A stretch of DNA of 64,000 nucleotides from Straminergon stramineum (Eukaryota > Streptophyta > Bryopsida > Hypnales > Calliergonaceae), in NCBI GenBank assembly GCA_963920665.1, contig OY987265.1, positions 27,099,001-27,163,000 on the forward strand, read 5' to 3'. Position 1 is the stretch's first letter; every line of letters starts with the position of its first letter. A model generated the notes under the pieces. It searched no databases, was not told the origin of the DNA, and saw only the letters and a list, made by a program, of their open reading frames with translations. Of the stretch, positions 13,201 through 26,382 are shown piece after piece. Position numbers and translations under genes: made by a program.

Positions 13201-15617
13201 GTTCCACGATAATCCAGAGCGAAGACTAGGAGTTGAATGCAATGAAATGTTGTTGGTCACACTCAGCTGTGGTTGCCTTTCCGAAATGGAGGTTACAGCT
13301 GCTAACAACAACCATCATCACTGTGAGGAAATAGGAACTGATGGACATGTTTTGAGAAAGAAACTCATTCCCACAATCAGATTGATGATTCTTCTAATTG
13401 CAGTGCGACAAAACATACCAGCTCGAACTGATGCCTCCAGCTCCAGGAACGAGGCCAGTGGTACGCTACGGGAGATATCAATGTCAGCAAGTAACCTTCC
13501 CATCCAATCCTCTAAAGCATGCCTTCTCTGTGCAAGAGCAATACGCACTTGATGAGTTAAATTCACCTTAATGTACTCGAAGGACAAAATCGCCGACAGG
13601 AATGAGGGCAAATAGGATATCGACTCTGAAGAAACTTGAGTGATCGAAACCTTCCACATAAACACTCAAGAAGACTTCGGACAGTCTATCACAACCGCAG
13701 GATGAAAGAACTTCATGTCATAGGAATTTGTCGTTACCTCCTGAAGAAGAGACTGGCTGGAATTGATCCGCATCAAGGAATTCTTAGGAGGTGCCGCTGG
13801 CAACTTCTTCTTTGGAAACAACTTCCTTAGCTGTAGCAAATTCCAACATATAAGATTAATTCATAGGCGAATTTGTAAGCTTTAAAGGATAATCGACAAT
13901 ATAAACAGGCTTTCTAGACAGCATTCGTCGAAACGGAAATACTATCAACAAGCATAGAGAAGAGACTTCAGAAGATCATTCTGAAAACGACCATCAGCAA
14001 GAACTGGGGATCAAGCAATAACACGACAGCTCGTGAATAATATCAAATAAAATCAGACGAAAGCCCAAGCTTCGTAACCTACCGCAGCATACAGCTTGAG
14101 AAAATCACTAAACCTTCGAAGGGTTTGTCGCAAAGTGCTGATACCATCAGGGGACTGTATACCAACTTGAACTTTGAAAAACTGCCACACATATTAATTT
14201 TCACCAAAATTGCCGCACGTATGATGGGACATACTTCGTCAACATTCACAGTTTATAGTCCAAACACGTAACAACCCAATTCTACGATAAGCAGCAGATA
14301 TACGTAGCAGTTAGAAATATCAAAGCTGAGCAAATGAGCAGATGTTCAAAGTCGATTTAAAATACCACAGTAGGATTGATAGCTTTTCCGTTGGAATCTT
14401 TTGCTTCCGGTATTCCAACCCACGACGGGATAAAAACACAATAGCTCCATCCCGTACGAGGATCATGCGGCCAAACAGTCTGTGGACCATTCTGTATCAA
14501 TCCAATACAGAGAACCTCGAGCTGTTAGCTATTGTTACAATTGTACTTCAATATAGGATCCGTACACATCCAAAGGCGATACTAGAAACTGAGCAGATTT
14601 ATCAAGTCACGTGGGACGCTCCAGGATCCAACTCACGAAAGCTGGTCAATTACAAGGCTAGAATTAGACAAAGTACTGTAGGATCTTGGCCAGGCTGGAT
14701 AATTGTGTAAAAACAATACAGATAATATGCAAAAGCTGCAGTCACAGAAATGACGAGAGGAAACATAATTCGAATGTGATGTATACCTCAGAACAATGAA
14801 GAAAATGTCAAGGACGTGCCAGTTTTTATAAGTCAACACCTCATTTATATTGAAGGACATTGCTGTGCGCAACAGTCTTTAATTACACAATAAGTATCGA
14901 CACAAGTATACAGATTTATTCACGTCTCAAAAAGCCTCCTACATTTAAAACCGGGTCGGCACAAGCAAACGCGGATTCTAGCAACAGAATTCACAGTCTT
15001 CAAGCTGTCATCCCCGGGAATACAAAATCGCAACAATCGACACCACCGGGAAGACTCGACCTAAAAAGATCAATCGCAAATGGCAACAAACCGCAAAGAG
15101 GAAAATCCAATCAGAACCCCTGGAAGTGAAAACAATAAACAAATCTCAGGTTCTATAGCAAAACACCTAATTTATGGATTGCGTGACCATCATATGCATA
15201 ACCGTCTCAAATTACTCAATAAGCAGCAGCCTACGTATGCAGATCTGTTCCCATCTCAAGCCTCCTACACAGTCGGTACAAGCCAACGCGGCTTCTAGCA
15301 ATAGACATACCAGTCTTCAAGCTGCCTTGCCCGAAGATAAAAATAGCAAGAGTCCAAACCGCACCAGAAAGACTCGACCTAAGAAGATGAATTGCACATG
15401 GCAACAACTAACCTTAAATACAGTGGAGAGTCCAATCCAAACGCCAGCAAGTTCACTGGAACAATCAGGAAATCCGCAGGGACGACCAGAAATTCGGATT
15501 GAGAAAGAGGAATTCGAGAGATCATACCCAGTGTGCAGGAGCCGAACTGGCGTCGATCCCGAGCGGCAGAGGCGACGATCCATCGTGCCGGTGGCGTGGC
15601 GGGCTCCGTCCTGCCAT
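10221..15617 (-). CDS. EREX: PX-domain endosomal Rab effector, EREX/EREX-LIKE family, 13 coding exons
   Basis: EREX proteins bind phosphoinositides through a PX domain and act with RAB5-type GTPases in endosomal and vacuolar trafficking. Exons (minus): 15617-15528, 14491-14366, 14181-14083, 13830-13738, 13527-13419, 13298-12877, 12581-12111, 11906-11742, 11439-11290, 11155-11063, 10959-10940, 10876-10673 and 10472-10221. The start reads [20 protein letters not shown], the family N-terminus. [13 protein letters not shown] precedes a PX domain at about residues 70-155 with RRFSDF, PPK and [11 protein letters not shown] disordered linker follows, then the family block [19 protein letters not shown] and long coiled coils. 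All junctions are GT-AG. The 20-nt exon 10959-10940 stays in frame only if the preceding donor lies 4 nt downstream of the obvious one, giving 2298 nt (765 aa, close to the family norm). The exon 6 acceptor was chosen because the stronger upstream AG leads to a stop. Confidence 0.9.
12586..12611 (-). repeat. (TTTTG)n microsatellite in EREX-like intron 6
   Basis: About five CAAAA units on the plus strand read TTTTG on the gene strand, immediately upstream of the exon 7 acceptor. The array therefore doubles as the polypyrimidine-like tract of that splice site, so length changes could affect splicing. Confidence 0.8.
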
Positions 15618-18600
15618 CACATGGAAACTACTGCTTGTTGTCACGGCTGAAACGGTGAATCGCAGGAAGCAAACACCATGCCGCAAATCCGACTTCCTCG
15701 CCGAAGAATTGGCATGCCCCGCGAGGGTTGTATGTAGGGCTTCTGTGCAAGCACGCTACTGTGGTGCACAGACAGCAGAGAACGAAGCTTTCTGTCCGTC
15801 GCAACGGCGTCTTCGCACTGCGTCCAATTCCTTTTTATTTCTCTTCCTGCCACCGTTGTCTTTTCTTTTTCTAGGTGATTTCTTTTTTCACGGATTTTTC
15901 TTCCTTTCTAGTCTTTTTTACATTTTCCAGGCTTTTTACTTTTTCTCGAGACCCTCTTTTTCTCAACTACATCTGTGGGGTTTTTCCTTGGCTTTCTATT
16001 TTGCTTGGAAGTCTACATTGGTAGTCTTCAGGCAAACTAAGGTAGAGGCATTTATTTTTTTTCTTCGGCCCATAAGATCATCCCTACTCCTGCTCTATCC
16101 TGTAGGATTAGGAGCCAAAACATCCCTCATTGTGGCATTGGGTGTTGTTTTCAAAGCATTAGGCTTGCCATATTTTTGTCTAAGTATCTACTTTAGCATG
16201 GGAGTTTTGGGTAGAACCCATCGTTGACCAATCTTTGTATGTTGTACTTTGGTTTTTCTTATGAGCTTCTATTTTTCATAATGGTAGGATGAAGGAGGAT
16301 TGTTGTCGAATGGCACTAGGTTGGCCAAATTCAACATTGATGTAAATTTTAGCATGCCCCAAATCAAAGCTTACCCATGTTGACCAACTTACAACTTGCA
16401 AATTGTGTTGGGATGGCAGCCCATGTTGGGGGGCTTTTGACTAGTTGAGTACTATTTGCCCATTGAACTTGACACCATTGCTTACCCATGGAGATTTTAC
16501 TATTCCATAATGACGATGCTCAAACTAGAACCTCTAGAACCTCTAAATTGTGCAATAACATTTATTATAATAATGGGCTTGACTTTAAGATTTTCATGTC
16601 AAATAATCAAAAGAGCCAAAATTAGTTTTGAGAAGTCCAAAAAAATAGAATCACAACTAAATAGAGGATGATTTTCACATTTATATAGCAAGTTGAAAAT
16701 TTAGGAGTTGAGTCTACCTTTGAAATAAATATAAGAGTTTGTTTTGAAGCTTGGTCTTAGAGCCATTATATACATTTTTGGTTGATGTCTTACTTTGTTC
16801 ACTTTATGTCAATATTTATAGAATGATTTATTAAAAAATAACTTGAATCTTTTATGAAATTTAAATTGGATCATTTTAAAATGTATTTAAATGAAGATCA
16901 TTACAATCAATTTTTTTCTACAAACTAAGATTAACCAATATTCAATAAAATCCTAGTGATGAAATAATATTTAAAAATAATCCATAATTTTATTTTATTT
17001 TCATCAAAAAAGTATATGTAAAAATTTAATCAATTGAAAAAAATAGAAATGAAAAAATAGAAATATATAGTTGAAGAATGTATTTCACATTAAATGAATA
17101 AATGTCTTTGATTGATTCACAAAAATCTACAAAATAATTTATAAATAAGACCATGTATATAATCTCAATCATTTAATATGAATAATAGCTTTTCCTTTGA
17201 TGAAAATTAATCTCCAAAATGCTTAAAGAAGCCATTGATAATATATAAACTCACTTGAGTTTTGCTCCAACTCTCTCTTTATAAATGTCAAAGGTACAAA
17301 AAATTACTTCCTCTGTCTTGAAATAAGTCCCTAATTTTTTTAATTTGCTTGTCTCAAATTATATTTGATGTTTCAATGGTTCACAAAAATGAGACATTGG
17401 ATGGGCGCACTTGATGGTATCAACCAAGCAATGAAGAGTGACCAATAATTTGAAGTTGAATCACCTCTAAAGTTGATGAAACTTGAATCCTAAGAATTAA
17501 TCAAATTTGAATCACAAGCTTTGATTGTAGTTTAAACTAAGGATCTTATTAAAGAACATTGATAGAAGTTGATCAAAGTTGAATTGTAGGTTGTGGTTGT
17601 AGTACTTTAAGTACAAGAGCTTATGAGAGAATGTTGACAAAATGCTCATCAAAGTTGAATCACAAGCTCTAATGGCAATTGAATCACATGAGTTCATCAA
17701 AAAACGATGACAAGAGCTTATTGAAGTACATTGAAAGAAACTTATCAAAGTTAAATAACAAGAGGTGACCTAAGTTGAATGCATAGGAGCTAATCGAAGT
17801 TCTTTACACTAGAATTGGCAACTAAATGATTAAAATTCATTGCAATAGAGCAATTAGTAGAATAGAGAAAAATCAATAATTTTGCAACCCATTTTCAACA
17901 AGGTTTGCTTGACTTTTGACTTCAAAAGTTTCATGTCTATTGGGGTTGATTAGAAGCTACAATAATTATGCATTCCCATCCAAATAGGAGCACCTTATGT
18001 GTTAATCTAGCATATTCTAGGAAACCTTGGATTTATTTCAAGATAGAGGGAGTATGATTTTTCACATATTATGTATAGATGGAGGGATTTGTATTGTTTC
18101 TACATGGAAAATATTTGGAAATGGTAGAAAGTAAATACTTAGTATGTGTAGAAAGAGATAGGCATTCCCTATGACCTTATAAATTAAGTGTATCACTAAA
18201 ACAATAGTATGATTTCAAATTATAATACATTGAACAAAAGTCATTAAAACAAAATAAACATAAACATAAACTTTATAAGTATAAAATAAAACATTAAATT
18301 ATAGGGTTGGGATTCCAATTTCTTTGTCATTTGGAGTTTTTTGTGACTAACAAAACACCTTTGAAATGGAAGCAATCTATCTAAAACTTCAAACATTATA
18401 ACCAACTATTTGAAAATTTAAAGTGCTACAAGGTTGCACTATAGGACTCATTTGAACAATGGGTCCCACCTTCTTGAAAATAACTTTCAACCGTAGTCTA
18501 CCTTCCCAAATTGAAAAAATAATACTCTTTTGCGCAACAATTGGTTCCTTCTCTCTCTCCTTCATATATACATGTACACACTTCTATTACTTTTCAATTG

Positions 18601-18941
18601 GCTCAGATGATGCCTGCAATAGAAAATTTTCAACTAAGCATTAAAAACTCAATCTAAAATCCACCCAACCTAATACAACCATTGTACAACCTATACTTTG
18701 ATAACACTAATCTTTTGCCCTAAATAGTAGGATAAATGAGTCATTGAGCTTCTATAAATGATGGATGGTACATTTGTCAAGGTGATGCAAAGTATTAAAG
18801 ACACCTACTTATAGAAGAAGATGTAAATTTATTTTGAAGTCAATGGAATGATTTTGTAATGATTTATTTGTGAATCATTATAGAAAGATTTTAGTTCAAT
18901 TCATCCAAATTTTGATTTCATATAATATAGTCTAAATGTAG
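15618..18941. other. EREX-like upstream region and AT-rich intergenic DNA
   Basis: 15,618-16,250 should hold the EREX-like promoter and 5' UTR. Its plus strand is very T-rich from about 15,830. From 16.3 to 18.9 kb the DNA is AT-rich with no coding signal on either strand, apart from a degenerate short tandem repeat listed separately. I see no RNA gene. Confidence 0.5.
17455..17790 (+). repeat. Degenerate tandem repeat with a 'atcaaagttgaat' core
   Basis: The core 'gatcaaagttgaat' and variants (aaagttgatgaaacttgaat, aatcaaatttgaatcacaagct, catcaaagttgaatcacaagct, tatcaaagttaaataacaag) recurs about every 50-90 bp together with 'aagagctt(a)'. Copies are diverged and spacing is irregular. Origin is unknown. 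Confidence 0.5.
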
Positions 18942-20238
18942 TGTCACAACCCTCATCACAAGGCGTATCCATGTCACCTTGGTGAGCAAGGGGGACATTG
19001 GGGGTGACTCCCTAAGCCTTGCAAGAGATGAGGTGAGGGGGACTAGGAGTCCCGAGTGATCAGAGCGTGTTAGCGCTTTGATCCAGACGAATTTGGGGGT
19101 GTGTGATATATGCTTGAAAAGGTCTCGAGGAGATGCTTCTAGCCGTCCAAAGAACGCGTGCTTCGAACTTGTGAGTCAAAAGTTATGGGCGTTCAAAGGT
19201 GGGGGTATCCCGGTGGCGCCGGGACACTTAAGGGCTAGGAGGGAGGGATTCATGAGGAATCCCTCCATGAAGTATGTCATGTAGCATATCTTTGGAAAGC
19301 TAAGAACACAAGGATGTCAGATTAACAAGCACTACGAGGTTCTAAGGTAGGAGCCTCAAGTTATGGCTAAGAGAAGTGCCATGGTGAAGGCGTGACACCT
19401 CTCTTGGTGGACCCGAATCTTTGGAGGGCGATAACTTTGCGAGGACTTGTCCAAATGGGGCAAGTGAGTAGTCCATCGGCATCTACTCGTCGAGTAGATG
19501 TCGAAAATGGGATTGCATGTGAGATTTGGAGCCCGGAACGCAAAGTTATGCTGGGTGGAAGTTTGGGAGTTCCAAACTAGGGCGAATCGGGAGAAATGGG
19601 GTGGTCTTCCAAAACCACTTTGGTTTTGGGAGTTCCCCTTGACATACAAGGGAGGGGGGGGGGTTTGCTAAGTCCCATAGAGAGTAGTATAGGAGGGGTT
19701 GGTCTCCCTCCTCCCTCCCTCTTGGAGCCTTGGTGAGTCCTGGTGACTCAAGGTTGGTGGTGTGGGATCACTACCACTCCAAGGCACCATGGGACACTTA
19801 TGGGTGTCCTGTGGCACTGGTTGGGTGAAGTCCCACTCCTCGCTAGGCTATGGTGAGGTGTCCCGAATGGTGAGTCCCGGTTAGTGATAAAGTGGAAAAT
19901 AACAAATACACAAGGAGCTTAGTATGGAGTTGGGATGACATTCAAGGGCGGTTAGGACCATGGTAAGTAGTGCCACCATAGGTCCTTATACAATAAGATG
20001 GAAGTTCCGCCCCATATTACCAAGTAACATACTCTAGTGTCATGATGGGTGTGTGTGTGTGCTAGTAGTTCCGGTGACTGGGACTTAGCACAAAGAATTG
20101 GAATGGGAGACTAACATTGGATGTGCGTGGCATGTACAGTGTTAGGAGAGCGTGACCCTTGGTGTCACTAAAGTGTTAAGTGCTTGGAAAGCATTGGAAG
20201 GTGGACTAAGGTGGTAAGTGTCACTAAGGGGCGCGACA
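18942..20238 (+). mobile_element. LTR-like repeat, copy 1 (about 1.3 kb)
   Basis: The block starts TGTCACAACCC and ends GGGCGCGACA, so it has the TG...CA ends of an LTR with a slightly longer imperfect inverted terminus (TGTCRC / GCGACA). It aligns along its length, with many mismatches, to the reverse complement of 40,505-41,813. Shared landmarks include 'gtggacccgaatctttggagggc', 'acttgtccaaatggg(a/g)caagtgagtagtcc', 'ggaggggttggtctcc' and 'gttccgccccat'. No coding region for gag or pol is present, so it is a solo LTR or a noncoding terminal-repeat element. Flanks (tgtag / tataa) do not show a clean target duplication. Confidence 0.75.
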
Positions 20239-21400
20239 TATAAACTATAAATTGCTTTCCTATGTTTTAACTATGGAACTACTTAGGTGTGATAAACTCT
20301 AAGTACATAAATGAGAGTAAGTTTTGTAGTAGGGTTGGTCTTCTATGTGGAATTAGAATCAAAAAGAAAATTCAAGTTTCAAAATGGGAATTGCTTTTGT
20401 CGACTTCTATGATGTTTACATTTTTCTGTGTTTGAATAGGGAGATACTAACTTTTAGGAGTAGTTTTGTCTTGAATTGTCAAACTAAAAACAATGTAATG
20501 GTTCAAGTCGAATGTTAAAATTAGTCTTCAAGAAGTTGGAACAAACTTCCTCCCTCTACTTTTCATGTACTTCTTCCTAGAAATTATCTAGAGGATTATT
20601 TCAATCTCCCTTTTGCAAATATTGCAAATTCCTATGTAAAGTTACAAAAATCATTTAGTCTTGTTTGCAAAGTTTGTCTAATTTTGGCACATGGAATTCT
20701 ATCCTAAGTGGATGAGAGAATGCATTCGATGGTATTAACCCTTGAGCACCCCCAACGCCTCAAATTTGGCCTCCCAAAATGAAAGGTTATTTGACTATTA
20801 TAATTTTTTCAATGATACAATGAAATCATTTGTCCTTCCCTCCACACACTCCATGCTTGTCTCCACTACCAATTGGTATGGTGAATTTTTGTGGATCTCG
20901 TTTTGAGAAATGGTTTGATTGGAATGAGTTTAGAAAGGTCTAGATTTCAATAAATATAGGTTGGGTGATTGGACTGGAGTTAAAGTCTTTGATTTGTCAT
21001 TTGATCTCATTGTCTCATCATGACACTTCTTGACATTTGCCCTTGTTGCACAAATTCTCATTATTTTGGTTTTCCATTGTGTGACTTTCATTAGATCATA
21101 TGTATACCATAGTAAGTAAATTTGCGACATAAGAGCATCTCTTGTGGTCCATTATAGTTTGTACAATTCAATAATATTTCAATGCACACTAAATTAAAAT
21201 AATGTGACATTGGTACATTAGCGTCAAACTCATTGATAGGATAAATGAGTGTGGTTTTCAATCAAGGCCATATAAGAGAAAGCATAATTTGAAAAACAAC
21301 CAAATATTATGAAAAATAACATGCCTCTCCTTATCCAATGAGTGACTGCCATCTGTACAGATTTTTTATTTTTTATTTTTTATTAACAAAGTGAAGGAAT
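20239..21400. other. AT-rich intergenic DNA
   Basis: No coding or RNA signal was found between the LTR-like repeat and the start of the small gene at 21.7 kb. A T-rich tract (about 21,363-21,386) lies in the likely promoter region of that gene. Confidence 0.45.
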
Positions 21401-21712
21401 CTCATAGCATAGAGATGGTTTCCCGTTTTCCATTGAGGTCCACTATGACTCTATGGGGACTGGGAATCGCTCGCTCTTCGTCTGCTTCTTCTCCTTCAGT
21501 TTCCTCACATACGGAGCCTCTTGTGACGTACTTTGTGCAGGAAGGACGGTTTTCGCTCAACCCTCGTCTTCGCTTCCTCGCTTTCCATTTCCTTCGTTTT
21601 GTACACACGCGGCGTGGTCGAAATGGAGTGAGAGATTTGCAGCTACAGCCACTTTGAGAGTCTTTCCGGGAAGTCGTCGTTTGCACATGATCGAAGGAGC
21701 TTGCCAACAACC

Positions 21713-23621
21713 ATGCAGAAGGTACGTTCCGAGGCTGAGGAGGCAGCCGACATGGCTTCCAAGTACCGCAAGTATGAGCGCGACTATTTGCGACGCATCA
21801 ATCACCTTTATTTCTCCGGTGCCACGCCCGACAACTCCGGTAACAATCCTCCGCTGTCACTTCATTCCATGTTTCGAATTTTCGGTCCCTCTCCTCTTTC
21901 TTTCTTTTAATTTTTGTTATTCTATTTTATACGATCAGACCATCTCAGCGACATGGCCTTTTGTTCTCTTTCTTTTAATTCGTCGCGCTTGGTTACCGTT
22001 CTAGAATGTTCTCGTTTCTTTAAATCATCAGGAACTTGTTAACGTTTCTCAATGTTGATCTGAGTGACTATAGCTCGACTGGCTTTTTTTCAAAGAAGAA
22101 TGGACAAGAACGCAGAAGTCGTTAGCCAAAACGCAGTCCAGAAAAATCAAGTCTAAAACATTGCAGCGTTCTTCGTAATCGTGTTCCTCATGTTTTTCAA
22201 TGAAGTCGATAGCAGAAACGCACTCCAAAAAATTGAATCTGAAATACTCCGGCATTCTTAAATAATCTTTTGTTCCTCAGCTTTTGATTTGAAAGATTAC
22301 AGCTCGACTGCATAGTTTATCAATTAAGAATTGGCAAGAGCGCGACAGTCTTTTGCCAAAACACGGCATAAAAGAATTGAATACAAATTTTGCAGTGTTC
22401 TTCGTAATCTTGTTCCTCAAAGTTGATGTGTGAGATTACAGTTTGAGCGTATTGTTATTCAATGAAATCCATAGCAAAACGCAGTTTAAGAAATTGAATC
22501 TGAAATATCCCAGCGTCCTTGGTAATCTTTTGTTCCCCATTGCTGATCTCAGAGAGTGCAGTGCGAGTTCAAACGAGAATCTACAAGAGCGAAAGAGTCG
22601 TTAACCAATACTTATTCCATAAGAATCGAATTTGAAATATTCCAGCGTTCTTGGTAATCTTGTCCTCATGGTGTCTGTGAATGGACGTATATTACGGTAG
22701 GGGCTTAGAGGTTTCGACATGAGGTTTGTGAAAAGCGTTAAAATTCAGCGTGGTGATGAATGTCTATTTCTGGTGCTTTGGATTATGTTATTTCTCTCCT
22801 TCGTTGTGTCGATAGGGCTTTGCGCTTGCTGAAGGAAGAGCAGCGTCATGATTCATACAGCATAGAGTATAATTAATAAGTTTTTAATCCCTTAGCCTGC
22901 TTTGTTCAATTTCTTGGAGGAGTATTTCTCAGGAGAATAAATCCTGTGTTATACTAGACGCAAATTCTGTACAGCTACAAAAAAATAAGCAGAGGTCATT
23001 GTTGGATGATCTTCCAAACCCTAAATGTATAACATTCACCCTGAATTGGTTACTTTTATAAGACAGCATTCTCGATTGACTGTAATCACGGTCCGGTTCG
23101 TGTCCAGATAGTGCTGACAGAATGGATCTTGCAGGTGAACTATTTGAGAGCGTTGCCACTGTCGACGAGTTTGTAATTAAAGAGGGCAAGTAAGTAACTC
23201 AAAGAGCACCTGCAATTTGTATTTGGTCTCCTCTCATGGGCTAATGTTGACAGTCACTGCCATATTTTAGCAACGTTACACCTGCGAATGAGGGTCGGTT
23301 GGGGTAACATAGGGCATCACTTTTTCAGTTGATCAGGATTGGAGGTATTCTCTCTGACCAATTAAAATGACCGGTACTCTTGTCATGACGTTTGCGACCC
23401 TCAAAGGTCTGTTGCATCTCGTCCTGATTCCTGGGGTTTGCTTGTGTAGGGAAGCCCCAATGAGGAAATTCCTTGCAAATTCAGCTCTCGTGAACAAGGA
23501 TTCCTCAACCCCAAAGTTCGAATCCATGGATGTTGATGCCAACCTGCCATCTACTTCTAGTAAAAAATCCCAGCGTGCTACCCCAGATGGTAATCGGAAA
23601 CGAGACAGGAGTAATAAATGA
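21713..23621 (+). CDS. Small conserved-looking plant protein, three exons, function unknown
   Basis: Three segments join in frame: 21713-21839, 23108-23189 and 23450-23621 (381 nt, 126 aa), with GT-AG junctions and a near-perfect donor after exon 2 (AA|GTAAGT). The N-terminus is helical and charged (EEAADMASKYRKYERDYLRR), followed by INHLYFSG. Exon 2 encodes MDLAGELFESVATVDEFVIKEG. The C-terminus is Ser/Lys-rich and basic, ending SKKSQRATPDGNRKRDRSNK, which resembles a nuclear localisation tail. The frame closes properly at a TGA. I do not recognise the family, though a YERDYLRR-type helix looks like a real constraint. A possible complication is that AAG|GTACGT just after the ATG is itself a good donor, so an alternative transcript starting elsewhere cannot be excluded. 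Confidence 0.6.
22140..22670 (+). repeat. Degenerate tandem repeats inside intron 1 of the small gene
   Basis: A block resembling 'gaatctgaaatattccagcgttcttggtaatcttgttcctcat' recurs about five times (around 22,143; 22,235; 22,377; 22,495; 22,625). Between copies lie related segments containing 'agcaaaacgca' and 'gattacagctcgac'. Spacing is roughly 95-140 bp. It is an old local amplification within the 1.27-kb intron. Confidence 0.6.
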
Positions 23622-26382
23622 CCGCATTTATTCAGAAGACCATCTGCTCCACATGACCATTCAAATTGTGTGTACAAGTCTTTGAGAAGTAGAGATCGAC
23701 TGAGACAATTGTGAGGGTCATGCAGGCGCATGCAATCGCCCAATTTTCTTTAAATTTATGCAGACATAGCTATACTTTTCTTATCACAAGTGTGATTACA
23801 TATACAGGAGAACTGCTATAAAGCAAGAGGGCCGGGAGTAGTCTGACACATTACATTAGAGAGGTTATTACAATCAAGGAGGGTCACTACATTAATAAAG
23901 TTTTTGGTCATTGCATTAACCTTTAAATGTCAGGTTGGTGATCGTGGAAATCATCCCTTTTGGTACTATTTGGCATCATCAAATTTATTTTTTTAAAAGT
24001 ACTCATTAGAGGTCAAACTATTGTGCAAAATCTCTCCTTTTTGCACAAAATTCCAAGGATGAACAATTTGTGTTTTAATTCTACGTAGAAAGATTCTTTG
24101 TCATCCACTGGGAAAAAAATGTCCTTGGCATCATTTAAGGGTTTCATACTATGTTGTACAAACAAAGGACATTGGACACATCGTGTTGAAGTATAGTTCA
24201 ACATGACATGTTCTCATTTTCACTTTTTTTTGTGGCTTAGTGGCTATCATTTACTACGGCTGCACGGCTATCTCTTGTTACTTTCTATGTGCAGCCCGGC
24301 CCAGGACGGGGACCTGCTATTAATATTACTTTGCTTAGGTTTAATACTTCACAGAGTGAGGTTTATTGGAATTTCTACTGTATACTGCAATGGCAGAGGA
24401 TTTTCAACTCAAAACGTCCATTTAAAGCACCTTTCTCTCGCAATACGGTTCTTCCTTCTTAATGCTGCTGTGGTCTTGCTGTCGGTAATTAGTATCACTT
24501 GAAGCCAGTAATAACGTAACCAGCTATCAGGCAACGGCTATGGATGGTTTGCATAAGAACTGTCAATGTGTAACGAGTCGCTCTTCATCTTGTGAGGGGT
24601 ACTGTACCATTGTGACTCACTCAAGCACTGAGGTATCGATGGAAGTTACAATATACTCCACTCTATGAGAAAGCACTCTGCAAGGTATTTGATGCTGTCC
24701 TTAGCTTTGTGATGAGTACGACGTGTTTCTTGCATTTGTTCAAAATACTATTTGATAACTAACTCTTCTATGGAAGGACATTCGCTGTCTGTGTAATTTT
24801 CTTTTACATATAGTGATGTCCGGCAATTTCCGAACATTCCACCTGAATGTACGCAGAAAGCTTGAGAAGAAATCGCTATCCACGGCCTCGCCCGTTCGGA
24901 GAAATGGCGGCCAACTAGATGAGGGAAACTGCTGAGCAGAACGGCTATCATGTCAACTGTGGCAGGTCTTGTTTCTGAGCAATAGCCACCACAGTCAAGA
25001 GAGAAGATTGAACACTGCTCAATAACTGGGCCATGGGGTTTCCATGTAAGCCACTCAATCAATTCTAGTGTACTCCCTGCTGACAAACACTACTGTAGTG
25101 GCGGGGAAATATTCGAATCCGTGCCAACTGTCTGCTGAGATTCTGACTCAGTGATTATTTGAGGTGTTCTTTGATAAGGCTGAAATTTTCATTAATCTGT
25201 ATTTTATGGTCATATTTTGCACTGTTGGTGAGGTCCGCATTATGTCTGCATGCGAAAGCGCCCTTTCTTCGAACCAGGTGATGCTCTTCTTTCTTTTCAT
25301 TGTTTTATCATTTAGTTCTGTTTCTCTGCATCGAGGCTGCTCATGTCATGCTAGGCGTGTACTGCACGCCAACGCGTACAGACAATTTGGATAAGTTTAA
25401 ATATCGCCATTTCGTAAGCCTCGCCTACTGTACCTGAGGTATATCAGCCACATGGCCGTTCAGGGAAGCTTCGCAATCACTCGCAGACAGTTTCTCCTTT
25501 GCAGGCATGCATTTTCCTCCCTTGTTATCAGTAGTTCATTAGAACATAGTTTAGTACAAATGAATCTAAACTATGTACTAAGGTTGTTCTAAGGTAGTAG
25601 GGTTGAAACTCACCCTATCGTGGGGAGTTTCATGTGATTGATAATTATAGATTGAATTGATTTTTAGTTCAATTTCTTTGCTTATAGACCGTTTGAATTG
25701 ATGTAGACTTATTCACAAGTATCGTTAATCCTGTCGTTAATACCTGATTTCTTCTTGTTTTAAGCTTAAATTTATTTGTACAGACAGATTAGGACGTGAA
25801 GCCGACTGACCGACTGCATGGAAGGCCGGGTCAAAGAATCGGGTGACCCTACCCAGAGCTCTCTACTTCCGAGAAAGAGCCTCATCACCATTAAATCATG
25901 TCTGCACCACTGCCACGCTCTGCTTTTAGAGGCAGAACTCCTGAAACTCAGACTGTAACTGTGTATGTGACTTTCGAAGAAATGTAACTTAGTTACTGTA
26001 TATCCTCATCGTGGAAGAAACCGCTCTCGATTTTGTGCTCGAGCTCCATTTGTTGAGGGGTTTCAAGTTGTGGTGTTCTTGAGCTTTGGAGGGTAACGAC
26101 AAAGAGTGTTCTAATCAGATGGACAAGGAATTGGCCATCAGGGGAATTAGCATGTTTGATCCCCAGTTGAAAGTGAGGATCTAGGATAAGAGCAGGGAGG
26201 AAAGATCAACTCATCTTTTTAGGTGAGTCAAAGTTGAGTTGCGGACACTGCGTCAGGAATAGGAGGGGGTGAGTCTAAGGCAGAAAGTCTCTGAATTCAA
26301 AGATATCTCCATTTACCTCTAAATCTTGCGCAATTCTACTTGCAGTTTTCCTTTTTGGGTAACGTTGTCAAGAAAGGGGATC
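23622..26382. other. Intergenic region between the small gene and the AP2/ERF gene
   Basis: No gene could be supported. Open frames at 24.2-24.5 kb (plus) and 24.75-25.09 kb (minus) lack family motifs. The last few hundred bases before 26,383 should include the AP2/ERF 5' UTR. A sequence reading 'ctacttgcag' at 26,334-26,343 could be a splice acceptor, so an upstream noncoding exon is possible. Confidence 0.4.
25545..25575. other. Perfect 10-bp inverted repeat with 11-nt loop
   Basis: CATAGTTTAG (25545-25554) is exactly complementary in inverted order to CTAAACTATG (25566-25575). It could form a small hairpin or be the trace of a tiny inverted-repeat element. No function is implied by its neighbours. 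Confidence 0.5.

Noticed and set aside
15499..16227. 242-codon plus-strand open frame
   Set aside because: It is antisense to EREX-like exon 1 and its upstream region. The second half is Phe/Leu-rich because of a T-rich stretch and no family is visible.
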